Assembly: GCA_050013415.1 (NCBI GenBank)
Contig: JBEKFH010000001.1
Location: 1-64,000, forward strand
Direction: 5' to 3'
Source of the DNA: Palsa-506 sp050013415
GTDB taxonomy: Bacteria > Actinomycetota > Actinomycetes > Streptosporangiales > Streptosporangiaceae
DNA: 64,000 nucleotides
The translations under genes were made by a program, and so were the position numbers. The notes below the pieces were generated by a model. That model searched no databases and was not told the DNA's origin. It saw only the letters and a program-made list of their open reading frames with translations. Shown in pieces: positions 53,901 through 62,303 of the stretch; position 1 is the first letter of the stretch; every line of letters starts with the position of its first letter.

Positions 53901-55611
53901 GCTGCTGCGCCTGCCGCTGGCGCCGGTGGTGCCGCTGACGCCGGCCGAGGCGGCGGTCCTGCGGGCGGTCGACGGCAGCCGTGACGCCCGCGGCGTCGCG
54001 GCCGCCGTGCTGGCCGATCCCCGGGCCGGCGTCCGCGATGCCGCGGAGGTCTTCGCGCTGCTGGAGCGGCTCGCCGACAGCCACCGGCTGGCCTGGCAGG
54101 TCGACGTGGCCCCGCAGGACATCCGGCCCGAGCGCTCCCTGCGGGCGGTGCTGTCGCGGGTCACCGACGACGCCGTCCGCCGGCCGGCCGAAACAGCCCT
54201 CGACGAGCTGACCGCCGCCCGGGACGAACTGGCCGCCGCCGGCGGCGACGCGGAGCGGGTGGCCGGCGCCATGGCCGGCCTGGAGGCGACGTTCACCCGG
54301 CTGGCCGGCGTCCCGCCCACCCGGCGGGCGGGCGAGCTCTACGCCGGCCGGACGCTGGCCTATGAGGAATGCCTGCGCGGCGACACCGTGCGGCTCGGCG
54401 CGGACACCCTGGACGGCCTCCGCGAGCCGCTGGCGCTGGTGCTCGACAGCGCACGGTGGTTCATCACTACCGGCGGGGCGCTGTACGCGCAGTACTTCGA
54501 GGAGGCTTACCGGCAGCGAGCGGCGGCGCTCGGCACCGATGTCGTGCCGTTCGCCGATATCTGGCTGATCGTTAACGACGCGCTGTTCAGCCAGCCGCCG
54601 CCGCTCATCGAGCCTGCGGTGCGCGCGCTGCGGCAGCGCTGGTCGTCGATCCTGGATCTGCCGCCCGGCGCCCGGCGGGTCCAGCTCCGGGCCGCCGACC
54701 TGCGAGAGCGGGTGACATCGCAGTTCCCGGCCCAGCCGCTGCCCTGGCCGATGGCGGTGCACCACAGCCCCGACCTGATGATCGCGGGCGCGGACGCGGC
54801 CGCCGGCGGCCGGCTCACCTGGGTGCTCGGCGAGGTCCACCCCAGCGTCATCACCTCGCGTTACGCCACGTGGCTGGAGTTCCATGACGCGCAGGATGCC
54901 GTGCACGACGCCATCCGCCGTGACCTGCGCGGCGCCGCCGTGTGGCTCGCCGAGACCGCCGAGAAAGGCGGCACCTGCACGCGGCAGTCGAATGTGCTGC
55001 CGTCGCCCGGCGATCTCCGGCTCGTCTTCGCGCACGATTCCTGCGGCTATGACCCCGCTGCCACCCTGCCGGTCGGCGAGTGCGACCTGATCGGCTCCCC
55101 GGCCGGGCTGCGGGTGCGGCGCCGCGACGGGACCTTCGAGCGCGGCCTGCTGGAGGTCGTCGGAGACCTGATCAGCACTACCATCACCAACCGCTTCGAC
55201 CTGGTGCCCCCGGGCGCGCACACGCCGCGGGTGACCATCGACGACCTGGTGGTGAGCCGCGAGCGGTGGACGCTCCCCGCCACCGAGCCCGCCTTCGCCG
55301 ACACCGCCGAGGAGAGCGCCCGCTACCTGCAGGCCAGGGCGTGGGCGGCGCGGCACGGGCTGCCACGGCACGTGTTCCTGCGGTTCACCGGCGAGCGAAA
55401 GCCGATCTACGCGGACCTGACCAGCCTCGCGTCGATCGACCTGATCTCCCGGTCGCTGCGCCGTGCCCGCCGGCAGGCCAGCGCCGACGCGACGGTGACC
55501 GTCGTGGAGATGCTGCCCGCCCCGGACCAGGCGTGGCTGACCGACGCCCAGGGCCAGCGCTACACCGCGGAACTCCGCATGGTGGCGGTCGACCAGAGGC
55601 AGGAAGGCTGA
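47956..55611 (+). CDS. NRPS A-T-C-A-T with C-terminal LanB-type (lantibiotic dehydratase) domain
   Basis: A 2551-residue fusion. A1 (~5-500); T1 with Ser553 (FALGGTSLLVG); C with His750/His751 and Asp755 (EHHFVHDGWS); A2 (~1080-1570); T2 with Ser1649 (FALGGNSLSAARL); a hexapeptide-repeat linker (~1715-1755); then ~790 residues of LanB glutamylation domain (PF04738 type), marked by YCAKNDTIGFFGPVGW near 1907 and EECLRGDT, with no separate elimination domain recognised. Hand-read pocket codes: A1 DVWFHGLVGK (no known match; shares DVW with Ser codes), A2 DALWLGGTFK (Val). The module starts without a C domain, so A1 begins the peptide or receives a starter in trans. The ATG at 47956 has AAAGGA in front; an upstream ATG at 47890 adds 22 repetitive residues. 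Confidence 0.93.
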   Translation: MVLDDFRSRVAQAPDAIAVRDGGTCLTYGELARHASDLAARLARRGAGPDDVVAVYADRSAELVVAELAVLLAGAAYLPLDPAHPAARTAELLALSGAVAVVSTGPLLSAGAPLGDNPEIVDLAQVPAEPAEPPEPAAPAASPGRPDDAALAYVIFTSGSTGRPKAVGVSHGSLANLMRWRTEAYRLGPRDRTTLLCSPGFDVAVWDTWPTLAAGGTLVVPPVQVRTSPADLVGWLADEQITATFLPTPLAEAVLDERWPAHTVLRMMHTGGSALLRGVPPGLPFILVNLYGPAECTVGVTTTPVLPGGPVPPPIGVPIDGVRCYVLDGLEPVPDGEPGEMCLAGACVARGYLGDPAATARSFVPDITGGGQRMYRTGDKVRRRADGSFEYLGRLDDQVKIRGFRIEPGEVAAALRQHPAVRECFVAAERSGPADPRLIGYVAADATPAELLQFAAARLPGYMVPAAIVVLPALPMTPNGKVDRAALPAPGRAAAGLAEVAAAERTPTEGVLARIVARLLGGPAAGDAAAGDAAAGATVVGAEDDFFALGGTSLLVGRLAAQIAAELHVTVSMADLLRARTVAAIGAMVDERAGQHAAVASPGPGSWPVPPARPPIRPGRRDRPIPLSLEQQRVWFFEQLSPGNLAYNFQATVSLHGEVRTEALRAALDEIVRRHEILRTAFVTVDGVAMQRPAAFARAPLRVLDVPAEHADEVIAAELRRGFDLTRPPLARWMLLRHAGGENTFVHMEHHFVHDGWSLAVLLSELRALYQAFAAGQPSPLPDLAVQYADYALWQREWMRGKVLRAHVDHWTALLAGAPDILELPADRPRPPVMTLRGAAPRIKVPAELSRALRSFSRQHRVSLFSTMYAGFAALLYRYTGQQDLLVGTGAANRSLPELEPLVGMIVNTLVLRTQVAGQMSFTDLLDQVQRTVVDALAWSETPVDAIIDAIGPERDPSRTPLFQIMFSFHDSAVPDLDFGGLTGAVTERANGSAKSDLNVIVVPRAAQRLGREARPEDDDLSLIWEHSTDLFDEATMSRMVTHYRNLLTDAVARPTAGIDELQMLTGAESRLIGSWSRGPGATDAGSATDAAYPADATIPALFAAQVARDPDATALVTGTITGTGSGTVTYAELDRHSNALAWLLRRRGVGADMPVGVAIERGADCVAALLAVLKAGGAYLPIDTGSPAPRVAAMIATAGARLVLVTAGTAAAMPQLAGVDLIRVDSAPVLAADERAAPPDIAHPLSLAYISFTSGSTGVPKGVAVPQRAVIRLISDPTFASLGPGERLLHLSPVAFDASTLEIWGALLTGAAIVVAPPGPLGLPDVAALLRDAGVTVAWLTAGLFHQLAEADIDAIADVPVVLAGGDVLNPDTVRAVLTARRGRPLVNGYGPTENTTFTACHVMTDPSQVGPTVPIGRPIQHTTAAVLDQRGQPAPIGVTGELYAGGDGLARGYAGNAAATARAFVPDPSGHGTRLYRTGDLARWRADGALEFVGRVDDQIKIRGFRVEPGEVEAVLRAHPGVREAIVLAAGEGAERHLVGYVTPKDGVDPAALRPSLLREFVAGRLPDYLVPTGFRTIARLPLNANGKVDRAALPAPEREARRQATPPRGATEERLADIWRLLLPADSPRGGDVGREDSFFALGGNSLSAARLMFRIREVFDVELRMAVFYEAPTLAACAAAIDAARPAGRAAVHPPLPAVAPPGIGRRDRSAYRVAARRPAPDQRPAPDQRPAPDQRFAPDQPSAQDQPSAPAQHLVPLAGDWALWRTVCLRGAGFPIHLLGALGDAGLARAADAVLAADTATPANGPALGEAAAPGGAAADPAARDRAAAAYAAEFTAAVRRLSAALHEAAGLPALREAVAWQNRHALTTGIDVLVRRGPEPGTRNAQRKQHQALVASYLQRYCAKNDTIGFFGPVGWSQIDDGAGIRITRAAPGGSLAARVTYLEGWAVRAIMADHVSSLRPWLVPRRMPFVDVDGTLLRLPLAPVVPLTPAEAAVLRAVDGSRDARGVAAAVLADPRAGVRDAAEVFALLERLADSHRLAWQVDVAPQDIRPERSLRAVLSRVTDDAVRRPAETALDELTAARDELAAAGGDAERVAGAMAGLEATFTRLAGVPPTRRAGELYAGRTLAYEECLRGDTVRLGADTLDGLREPLALVLDSARWFITTGGALYAQYFEEAYRQRAAALGTDVVPFADIWLIVNDALFSQPPPLIEPAVRALRQRWSSILDLPPGARRVQLRAADLRERVTSQFPAQPLPWPMAVHHSPDLMIAGADAAAGGRLTWVLGEVHPSVITSRYATWLEFHDAQDAVHDAIRRDLRGAAVWLAETAEKGGTCTRQSNVLPSPGDLRLVFAHDSCGYDPAATLPVGECDLIGSPAGLRVRRRDGTFERGLLEVVGDLISTTITNRFDLVPPGAHTPRVTIDDLVVSRERWTLPATEPAFADTAEESARYLQARAWAARHGLPRHVFLRFTGERKPIYADLTSLASIDLISRSLRRARRQASADATVTVVEMLPAPDQAWLTDAQGQRYTAELRMVAVDQRQEG
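53119..53208 (+). repeat. 18-nt coding tandem repeat in the T2-LanB linker, about five copies
   Basis: Units close to CGGCCGGCGCCCGACCAG encode hexapeptides (RPAPDQ, RFAPDQ, PSAQDQ). They connect the second thiolation domain to the LanB domain. Confidence 0.9.
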
Positions 55612-55613
55612 TC

Positions 55614-58600
55614 GTGGCCGTCTACGAGTTCCCCACCTCCTTCGGCCAGCGGCGGATGTGGCTGCTGGCCGAGATGGACCCCGGTGAGCCCACCTACAAC
55701 ATCACCTGGGCGCTGTGGCTGGACGGTCCGCTCGACGTCAGCGCGCTGCAGCGGGCCTGGGACGCCGCGCTGGTCAGGCACGAGGCGCTGCGCACGATCT
55801 TTAGGAACGAGGCCGGGGTGCCGGTGCAGGTCATCGAGGACGAGCCGTCCGCGCGGCCGCTGCACGTCAGCTCCGTCGAGCAGCTCGGCGCGGCCGAGCG
55901 GGAGCCCGCCGCGCTGGACCTGATCCGCAGCCTGGCCGGCATACCCTTCGACCTGGCCACCGGACCGCTCGCTCGCGCCGCCCTGGTGCGGCTGTCGCCG
56001 GACGCTCACGTGCTCGCGGTGGTGATGCACCACATCGTCGCCGACGGCTGGTCGTTCCGGATCCTGTTCGACGAGCTGTCCGCGGATTACGAGGCGATCA
56101 GCCGGGGCGGCGACCCGGTTGCCGCGGAACCGCCTATTCAGTACGCCGACTACGCCATCTGGCAGATCGAGCACTCCGAGGACGGCGGGTACGCGCCGGC
56201 CGGCCGGTTCTGGCGGGCCGAGCTGGCCGATGTCCCGCCGGCGCTTCCGCTGCCGGCCGATGCGCCCTACCCGGCGCGCCAGACGTTCGCCGCCCGCAGC
56301 ATCGACTCCGCGATCAGCGCCAGCCTGGCCGGCGCGCTCAGGGAACTCGCGGCCCGGCACGAGACCACGCCGTTCGCCGTCTTCCTGGCCGCGTACGCCG
56401 TCGTGCTGGCCCGGCTGACCGGCAGCGACGACCTGGTGATCGCGGTGCCGATGGCCGCCCGCACCCGGCCGGAGACCGAGTCGGTCGTCGGGCTGTTCAT
56501 GAACACCGTCCCGATCCGGATCCGGATCGACGCCGGCGGGAAGCTCAGCGACCTGGTGCGAGCCGTGCACGCCGCGACCGCGCGGGCGCTGGCGCACCAG
56601 GAGCTGCCGTTCGCCCGGGTGGTGGAGCTCGTCAGGCCCGACCGCGACCCGGCGCGGCTGCCGCTGGCCCAGGTGATGTTCGCGATGGAGGAGTCGTGGG
56701 CCGTCCCGGACCGCGGCGGGCTGCGCTGGCGCCCGGAGCTGGTGGAGAACGGCACCGCCAAGTTCGAGATCGAGCTGACGGTCACCGACGCGCCGGGCGG
56801 GCCGCGGATGCGGGTCAACTACAACAGCGACCTCTTCCGCCCGGCCGCCGGCCAGCTCGTGGCCGACGGCTTCCTGGCGATCCTGCACCGCCTTTGCGAC
56901 AATCCCGACCAGCTCGTCGCCGACGCGGACATCATGCCGCCTGACGCGCTCGCCCTCGTCACGAGCGTGTGGCCGGACGGCGGCCCGGTCGCTGACCCCG
57001 GCGCTACCGCCGTGTCCCAGCTATGGGCAGCATGTGCCGGCGACTCCGTCGTCGCCGCCGGCGCCGGCGGCGAGCTCACCGGCGACGGCGTGCGCGACCT
57101 GGCGCGGCGGATCACCGCCGCCGTCCGCGGGCACGGCGCCGGCATCGGCGACCGGGTCGCGATCCTGCTGCCCCGCGGCACCCGGCTGCTGCCGGCGATC
57201 CTGGGCATCTGGTCGGCCGGCGCGTCCTACCTGCCGCTGGACCCGATCTATCCCGCCCAGCGGCTCGCCACGATGCTCGGCGACGCGGGCGCGGCCGCGA
57301 TCGTGGTCGACAGCAGCGTGCCCGGCGCGCCGGGCCTGCCGCCCGGCGCCGCGCCGATCCCGGTGGTGGACCTGGCGACGCTCGCCGCCGCCGGGGATGC
57401 CAGGGACACCGGGCCGGTGGCGGGCCTGCCGCCGTCAGCCGCCGCCGTGACGATCTTCACCTCGGGATCGACCGGCCGGCCGAAGGCGGTCAGCGTGACC
57501 CAGGGCGGCATCGCCGCGCTGCTGAACGCGGTGGCGCCGCTGCTCGCGCTCGGCCCGCGGGACAGATTCGTTGCGACGACGACCTTCGCCTTCGACATCG
57601 CGCTGGTCGAGCTGCTCGCGCCGGTGCTGGCCGGCGGATGCGTCGTGGTCGCCGACGCGGAGCAGGCACGCGACGCGGCCCGGCTGCGGGAACTGCTGAC
57701 CGGCAGCGGCGCGACAGCTCTGCAGGCGACGCCGGCCGGCTGGCGGATGCTCGTCGACGCCGACGGGATCCCCGACGGGGTGAAGCTGCGGATGACCGCC
57801 GGGGAGCCGCTGCCCCGGGACCTCGCCGACGCGATGTGCGCCGGGCCGGACGTGCGCGTGTGGAACCTGTACGGCCCGACCGAGACCACGATCTACTCAG
57901 GCGGCGACGCCGTCAGCCCCTCGCCGGCCCCGATCGAGATCGGGCCGGTCATCGCCGGGACCCAGCTGTACGTGCTCGACGCCGGGCTGCGGCCAGTCCC
58001 GCCCGGCGTCATGGGCGAGGTCTACATCGGCGGCGCCGGGGTCGCCCGCGGCTATCACGGCGCGCCCGGCATGACCGCTGGCCGGTTCATCCCCGACCCG
58101 TTCAGCGGGCGGCCCGGCGCTCGCCTGTACCGGACCGGCGACGTCGGCCGGTGGCGCGAATCCGGGCGGATCGAGCTGGCCGGCCGCGCGGACCGGCAGA
58201 TCAAGATCCGCGGCTTCCGGATCGAGAGCGGCGAGGTCGAGGCAGCCCTGCGGAGCCACGACGACATCGCCCAGGCGGTGGTGTCAGTCCGCGGCGGGGG
58301 GCACGACGTCCGGCTCGTCGGCTACCTCGTCACCCGTTCCGGTGCCACCCGCCCGCCCGCCGGCCTGCGCGAGTTCCTGCGCGAGGTGCTCCCTGACTAC
58401 ATGGTGCCCGCCGCCTTCGTGGTGCTGCCCGCGCTGCCGCTCACCGGCAGCGGGAAGATCGACTACCGCGCGCTGCCCGAGCCGGACTGGGGCGCGGCCC
58501 CCGGCCAGGTCCCGGCCGCGCCGCGGACGCCGGTCGAGGCTCGGCTCGCGGCGATCGTTGCCGAGCTGCTCGGCCTGCCGGCGCCGGCCGGGGTGAGCGA

Positions 58601-58802
58601 CAACTTCTTCGCGCTCGGCGGCCACTCGCTGACCGCGACCCGGCTGATGGCCCGGATCCGGGCCGTCTACGGCGTCGACCTGCCCATCCGCGCGCTCTTC
58701 TCCGACCCCACGGTGGCCGGCCTGGCCGCCGCGCTGGCCGCCGCCGGCGGTGCGCAGGCTGGCGACGGGCTGCGGACGCTCCGGCCCGGCGACGGGAGGT
58801 AG
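55614..58802 (+). CDS. NRPS module C-A-T
   Basis: A 1062-residue single-module NRPS. Condensation domain with His139/His140 and Asp144 (MHHIVADGWSF), adenylation domain (A3 IFTSGSTGRPKAV near residue 615, A5 NLYGPTETTIYS, A10 GSGKIDYRALP) and thiolation domain with Ser1005 (FALGGHSLTATRL). The pocket read by hand is DIVQMALIYK, a relative of the Gly code DILQLGLIWK, so a small residue is likely but not certain. The GTG start at 55614 is 2 nt after the upstream stop with AGGAAGG before it; the frame continues upstream only as antisense-like sequence. No epimerase or thioesterase. Confidence 0.94.
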   Translation: MAVYEFPTSFGQRRMWLLAEMDPGEPTYNITWALWLDGPLDVSALQRAWDAALVRHEALRTIFRNEAGVPVQVIEDEPSARPLHVSSVEQLGAAEREPAALDLIRSLAGIPFDLATGPLARAALVRLSPDAHVLAVVMHHIVADGWSFRILFDELSADYEAISRGGDPVAAEPPIQYADYAIWQIEHSEDGGYAPAGRFWRAELADVPPALPLPADAPYPARQTFAARSIDSAISASLAGALRELAARHETTPFAVFLAAYAVVLARLTGSDDLVIAVPMAARTRPETESVVGLFMNTVPIRIRIDAGGKLSDLVRAVHAATARALAHQELPFARVVELVRPDRDPARLPLAQVMFAMEESWAVPDRGGLRWRPELVENGTAKFEIELTVTDAPGGPRMRVNYNSDLFRPAAGQLVADGFLAILHRLCDNPDQLVADADIMPPDALALVTSVWPDGGPVADPGATAVSQLWAACAGDSVVAAGAGGELTGDGVRDLARRITAAVRGHGAGIGDRVAILLPRGTRLLPAILGIWSAGASYLPLDPIYPAQRLATMLGDAGAAAIVVDSSVPGAPGLPPGAAPIPVVDLATLAAAGDARDTGPVAGLPPSAAAVTIFTSGSTGRPKAVSVTQGGIAALLNAVAPLLALGPRDRFVATTTFAFDIALVELLAPVLAGGCVVVADAEQARDAARLRELLTGSGATALQATPAGWRMLVDADGIPDGVKLRMTAGEPLPRDLADAMCAGPDVRVWNLYGPTETTIYSGGDAVSPSPAPIEIGPVIAGTQLYVLDAGLRPVPPGVMGEVYIGGAGVARGYHGAPGMTAGRFIPDPFSGRPGARLYRTGDVGRWRESGRIELAGRADRQIKIRGFRIESGEVEAALRSHDDIAQAVVSVRGGGHDVRLVGYLVTRSGATRPPAGLREFLREVLPDYMVPAAFVVLPALPLTGSGKIDYRALPEPDWGAAPGQVPAAPRTPVEARLAAIVAELLGLPAPAGVSDNFFALGGHSLTATRLMARIRAVYGVDLPIRALFSDPTVAGLAAALAAAGGAQAGDGLRTLRPGDGR

Positions 58803-58810
58803 GGTCTCCC

Positions 58811-61800
58811 ATGCGCTTCCCCGTGTCGTCCTCGCAGCGGCGGCTGTGGTTCCTCGATCAGCTCGATCCCGGCGAGCCGACGTACAACATGGCGTACGCG
58901 ATCTGGCTCGACGGCCCGCTCGACGCCGGGGCGCTGCAGCGGGCGATGGACGCCGTGGTCGCGCGGCAGGCCGTGCTGCGGACGAGCATCGTCGCCTTCG
59001 ACGGCGTGCCCGAGCAGATCGTCGCCGACACCGCCACGGTGCCAATCGAGCGGATCGAGCTGCCGCCCGCGCCCGGCGACGGCGCGCCCGGCGGCGGCGC
59101 GCCCGGCGACGGCGCGCTCGATGACGCCGAGTTCGCCCGGCAGGCCAGGTCGATCGCGGCTGCCCGCGCGCGCCAGCCGTTCGACCTGGCCGCCGGGCCG
59201 CTGATCCGGGCCGCGCTGGTCGGCGCCGGGCCCGGCCGGCACCTGCTCGTGCTGGTCATGCACCACAGCATCAGCGACGGCGCGTCCATGGAGATCCTGA
59301 TCGGCGAGCTGTCCGCCGCGTACCGGGCCGAGACGACCGGCACGCCCGCGTCCCTGCCGCCGCTCTGGATGGAGTACGGCGACTACGCCGTGTGGCAGCA
59401 GGACCGGATGCGCGGCGAGGAACTTGACCGGCTGCTGGCCTACTGGCGCGAGCAACTCCGCGGCGCACCACAGGTCCTCGCCCTGCCGACGGACCGGCCC
59501 AGGCCCGCCCGCCAGTCCGTGCGCGGCGCGGCGGCGACGGTCACCATGGACGCCGCGACGACGCGCCGCCTGGCCGCGGTGGCGCGCGGCGCCGACGTGA
59601 CCATGTTCATGCTGTTCCTGGCCGGCTTCGCCGCGGTGCTGTCGCGCTACGCGCGGCAGCACGACATCGTGATCGACACCCAGGTGGCCGGCCGCACCCA
59701 TGCCGAGCTGGACCCGATCATCGGCATGTTCACGAACACGGTCGCGCTGCGGATACCGCTGGCCGGCGATCCGGCGTTCAGCGCGCTGCTCGGCCGGGTC
59801 CGGGACACGACCCTGGACGCGCTGCTGTATCAGGAGCTCCCGTTCGAGAAGCTCGTCGAGGATCTCGCGCCGGACCGCACGCTCTCGCACGCGGCGCTCA
59901 CCCAGGTCCAGTTCCTCTACGGGTCGCTCACGCCGCCCGTGCCGGATCTGCCCGGCATCACCGCGCGCGCCGAGGCGGTGCTCACCGGCACCGCGAAACT
60001 CGACCTCACCATGTATGTGGACACTCTCGACGGCCAGTCCACGACACTGACCCTGGAATACAGCACGGATCTGTTCGGCCCGGCGTGGGCCGGGCAGTTC
60101 CTGCGCTGCATGGCGAACCTGCTGGAGCACGCGGCGGACGCCCCCGGGACCCTGGTAGCCGACCTGCCGCTGCTGCCGGCCGCGGAGCGCGACGCGCTGA
60201 TCATCGGGCGCAACCGCCCGGCGCTGCCGCCCGGCGACGACATCACGGACGTCCGGCGCCTGCTGCAGGCCTCGGCTTCCCGCGTCACCAGCGGCGGCGA
60301 GACGGTGGCAATGAGCCAGGTGTGCGACCGCGCTGCCCGGATCGCCCGGGCTCTCGCCGACCGCGGCGTGGGCCCGGAAACGCTGGTCGGGCTGTGCGCC
60401 GGGCGCGGCACCGGGATGCTGGCGGCGCTGCTCGGCGTGTGGTGGGCCGGCGGCGCCTACGTGCCGCTGGACCCGGCCTTCCCGCCGGCCCGGCTGGCCG
60501 CGATGGCACGCGGCGCCGGCCTGCGGATTATCATCTCCGACGCCGCCAACCGCGATCTGGCCCGGTCAGTGGCCGATGGCGCGACGGTGCTCTGCCTGGA
60601 CGACCCGGCCGCGACGGCCGCGTTCCCGCTCGATCCGGTGCCCCTGCCCGACGCCGCGCTCGCCTACGTCATCTTCACCTCGGGCTCGACCGGGCAGCCC
60701 AAGGGCGTCGGCATCTCCCGCCGGGCCGTCGCGAACCTGCTCGCGTCGTTCCGGCGCGCCTTCGGGCTCGGCAGCGGCGACCGCTTCGTCGCCGTCACCA
60801 CGCTGTCGTTCGACATCGCCCTGCTCGAGCTGCTGCTGCCCGCGGCCTGCGGCGCGGACCTGGTGATCGCGACCGCCGAGGAGGCCCGTGAGCCCGACCG
60901 GCTGCGGGCGCTGATCGAGCAGACGGGCGCGACCGCGATGCAGGCGACGCCGCAGACCTGGCGCATGCTGGAATCGGCCGGCGGCGTGCCGGCCGGCCTT
61001 CGGCTGCGGCTCTGCGGCGGCGAGCCCCTCCCGGCCGACCTGGCGGGCCAGCTGATGGCGCCCGGCGTCACCCTGTGGAACCTCTACGGCCCTACCGAGA
61101 CCACGGTCTGGTCGGCGGCCGGCGTGGTCACCAGCGCGGCGAGGGCGGCCGAGATCGGGCCGCCCATCGACCACACCCGGGTGTACGTGCTGGATGAGCG
61201 GCTGATGCCGGTGCCGGCCGGGGTCGTGGGCGAGGTCTGCCTGGCCGGCCGGGGCGTCGCGCGCGGCTATCACGGCCGGCCCCTGCTCACCGCGCGGTCG
61301 TTCCGGCCGGATCCGTGGAGCGACGAGCCAGGGGCCCGCCTGTACCGGACCGGCGACCTCGGCCGGTGGCGCGACGGCGCGGGCCTGGAGCTGATCGGCC
61401 GGAACGACCACCAGGTGAAGATCCGCGGCTTCCGGATCGAGCTCGGCGAGATCGAGGCCGTGCTGCGCGCGCACCGTGACGTGCGGCAGGCGGCCGTCGT
61501 CACCGCCGCCCGGGCCGGCGAGCCCGCGCTGGCCGGGTACGTCGTGCCGCGCCGGGGCAGCGCCCTGGCCGCGCCCGGCGCCGACGTGCTGGCGGAGCTG
61601 CGGCCGCACCTGCGCGCCGCGCTGCCCGACTACATGATCCCGGCGCTGATGATCACGCTGCCCGCGCTGCCGCTGACGCCGAACGCGAAGGTGAACCGGG
61701 CCGCGCTGCCCGCCCCGCAGTGGGATGCCCCGCCGTCCGCGGCCGGCCACGCGGCGCCCCGGAACCCGGTCGAGGCGACCCTCGCCCGGATCTGGGCCGA

Positions 61801-62122
61801 CCTCCTCGCCACCGGGGCGGCGGTCGGCGTGCACGACAACCTGTTCGCCCTCGGCGGTCACTCGCTGACTGCGACCAGGTTCGTCGCCCGCGTGTCCGAC
61901 ACGTACGGCGTGAGCCTGCCGGTGCATCACGTCTTCGCCAGCCCGACGATCGCGGAGCTAGCCGAGGTGGTCGCCGCCGACCCGGATTTCGGGGCCACCG
62001 CGGGCCCGGCCCGGCACGCCGAGCTGGACGCGCTCAGTGACGAGGACCTGGACGAGCTGCTGCGCGCGGCACTCGCCCAGCGCAACCGGCGGCAGGCGAT
62101 CGCGGGCGACCAGGATTCGTAA
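58811..62122 (+). CDS. NRPS module C-A-T, terminal
   Basis: A 1103-residue NRPS. Condensation domain with His151/His152 and Asp156 (MHHSISDGASM), adenylation domain (IFTSGSTGQPKGV, NLYGPTETTVWS) with pocket DILQLGLVWK, closely matching known glycine codes, and thiolation domain with Ser1018 (FALGGHSLTATRF). The last ~35 residues (DALSDEDLDELLRAALAQRN) are acidic-helical, as in docking or communication tails, and no TE follows; the released chain must be handed to another protein, most simply the NodB-TE at 40250. Starts 8 nt after the previous stop. Confidence 0.94.
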   Translation: MRFPVSSSQRRLWFLDQLDPGEPTYNMAYAIWLDGPLDAGALQRAMDAVVARQAVLRTSIVAFDGVPEQIVADTATVPIERIELPPAPGDGAPGGGAPGDGALDDAEFARQARSIAAARARQPFDLAAGPLIRAALVGAGPGRHLLVLVMHHSISDGASMEILIGELSAAYRAETTGTPASLPPLWMEYGDYAVWQQDRMRGEELDRLLAYWREQLRGAPQVLALPTDRPRPARQSVRGAAATVTMDAATTRRLAAVARGADVTMFMLFLAGFAAVLSRYARQHDIVIDTQVAGRTHAELDPIIGMFTNTVALRIPLAGDPAFSALLGRVRDTTLDALLYQELPFEKLVEDLAPDRTLSHAALTQVQFLYGSLTPPVPDLPGITARAEAVLTGTAKLDLTMYVDTLDGQSTTLTLEYSTDLFGPAWAGQFLRCMANLLEHAADAPGTLVADLPLLPAAERDALIIGRNRPALPPGDDITDVRRLLQASASRVTSGGETVAMSQVCDRAARIARALADRGVGPETLVGLCAGRGTGMLAALLGVWWAGGAYVPLDPAFPPARLAAMARGAGLRIIISDAANRDLARSVADGATVLCLDDPAATAAFPLDPVPLPDAALAYVIFTSGSTGQPKGVGISRRAVANLLASFRRAFGLGSGDRFVAVTTLSFDIALLELLLPAACGADLVIATAEEAREPDRLRALIEQTGATAMQATPQTWRMLESAGGVPAGLRLRLCGGEPLPADLAGQLMAPGVTLWNLYGPTETTVWSAAGVVTSAARAAEIGPPIDHTRVYVLDERLMPVPAGVVGEVCLAGRGVARGYHGRPLLTARSFRPDPWSDEPGARLYRTGDLGRWRDGAGLELIGRNDHQVKIRGFRIELGEIEAVLRAHRDVRQAAVVTAARAGEPALAGYVVPRRGSALAAPGADVLAELRPHLRAALPDYMIPALMITLPALPLTPNAKVNRAALPAPQWDAPPSAAGHAAPRNPVEATLARIWADLLATGAAVGVHDNLFALGGHSLTATRFVARVSDTYGVSLPVHHVFASPTIAELAEVVAADPDFGATAGPARHAELDALSDEDLDELLRAALAQRNRRQAIAGDQDS

Positions 62123-62303
62123 CGCTGCCCGCGGGGCCGGCGCCGCAGGCAGCGGCATCCGGTTCCGGGGCGGGTTACCGGGCGCGTTCCCGGGGCGGAT
62201 TCCCGGGGCCGTGAGCACATCTGGTCCCAGCGCCTCCAAAATTGGCTCAATAGCCCCCGAATCTGGTCCAACCAGCGGGGCGGCTGGGGCGTCCATAGGT
62301 ACA

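Noticed and set aside
51799..55371. 1190-codon minus-strand open frame opposite the NRPS-LanB gene
   Set aside because: Same reason: composition-driven antisense frame with no recognisable family.
55080..55613. Upstream start for the second NRPS gene inside the LanB domain
   Set aside because: That stretch is an Arg-rich out-of-frame reading of the LanB coding sequence; the GTG at 55614 has a ribosome-binding site and begins the C domain.
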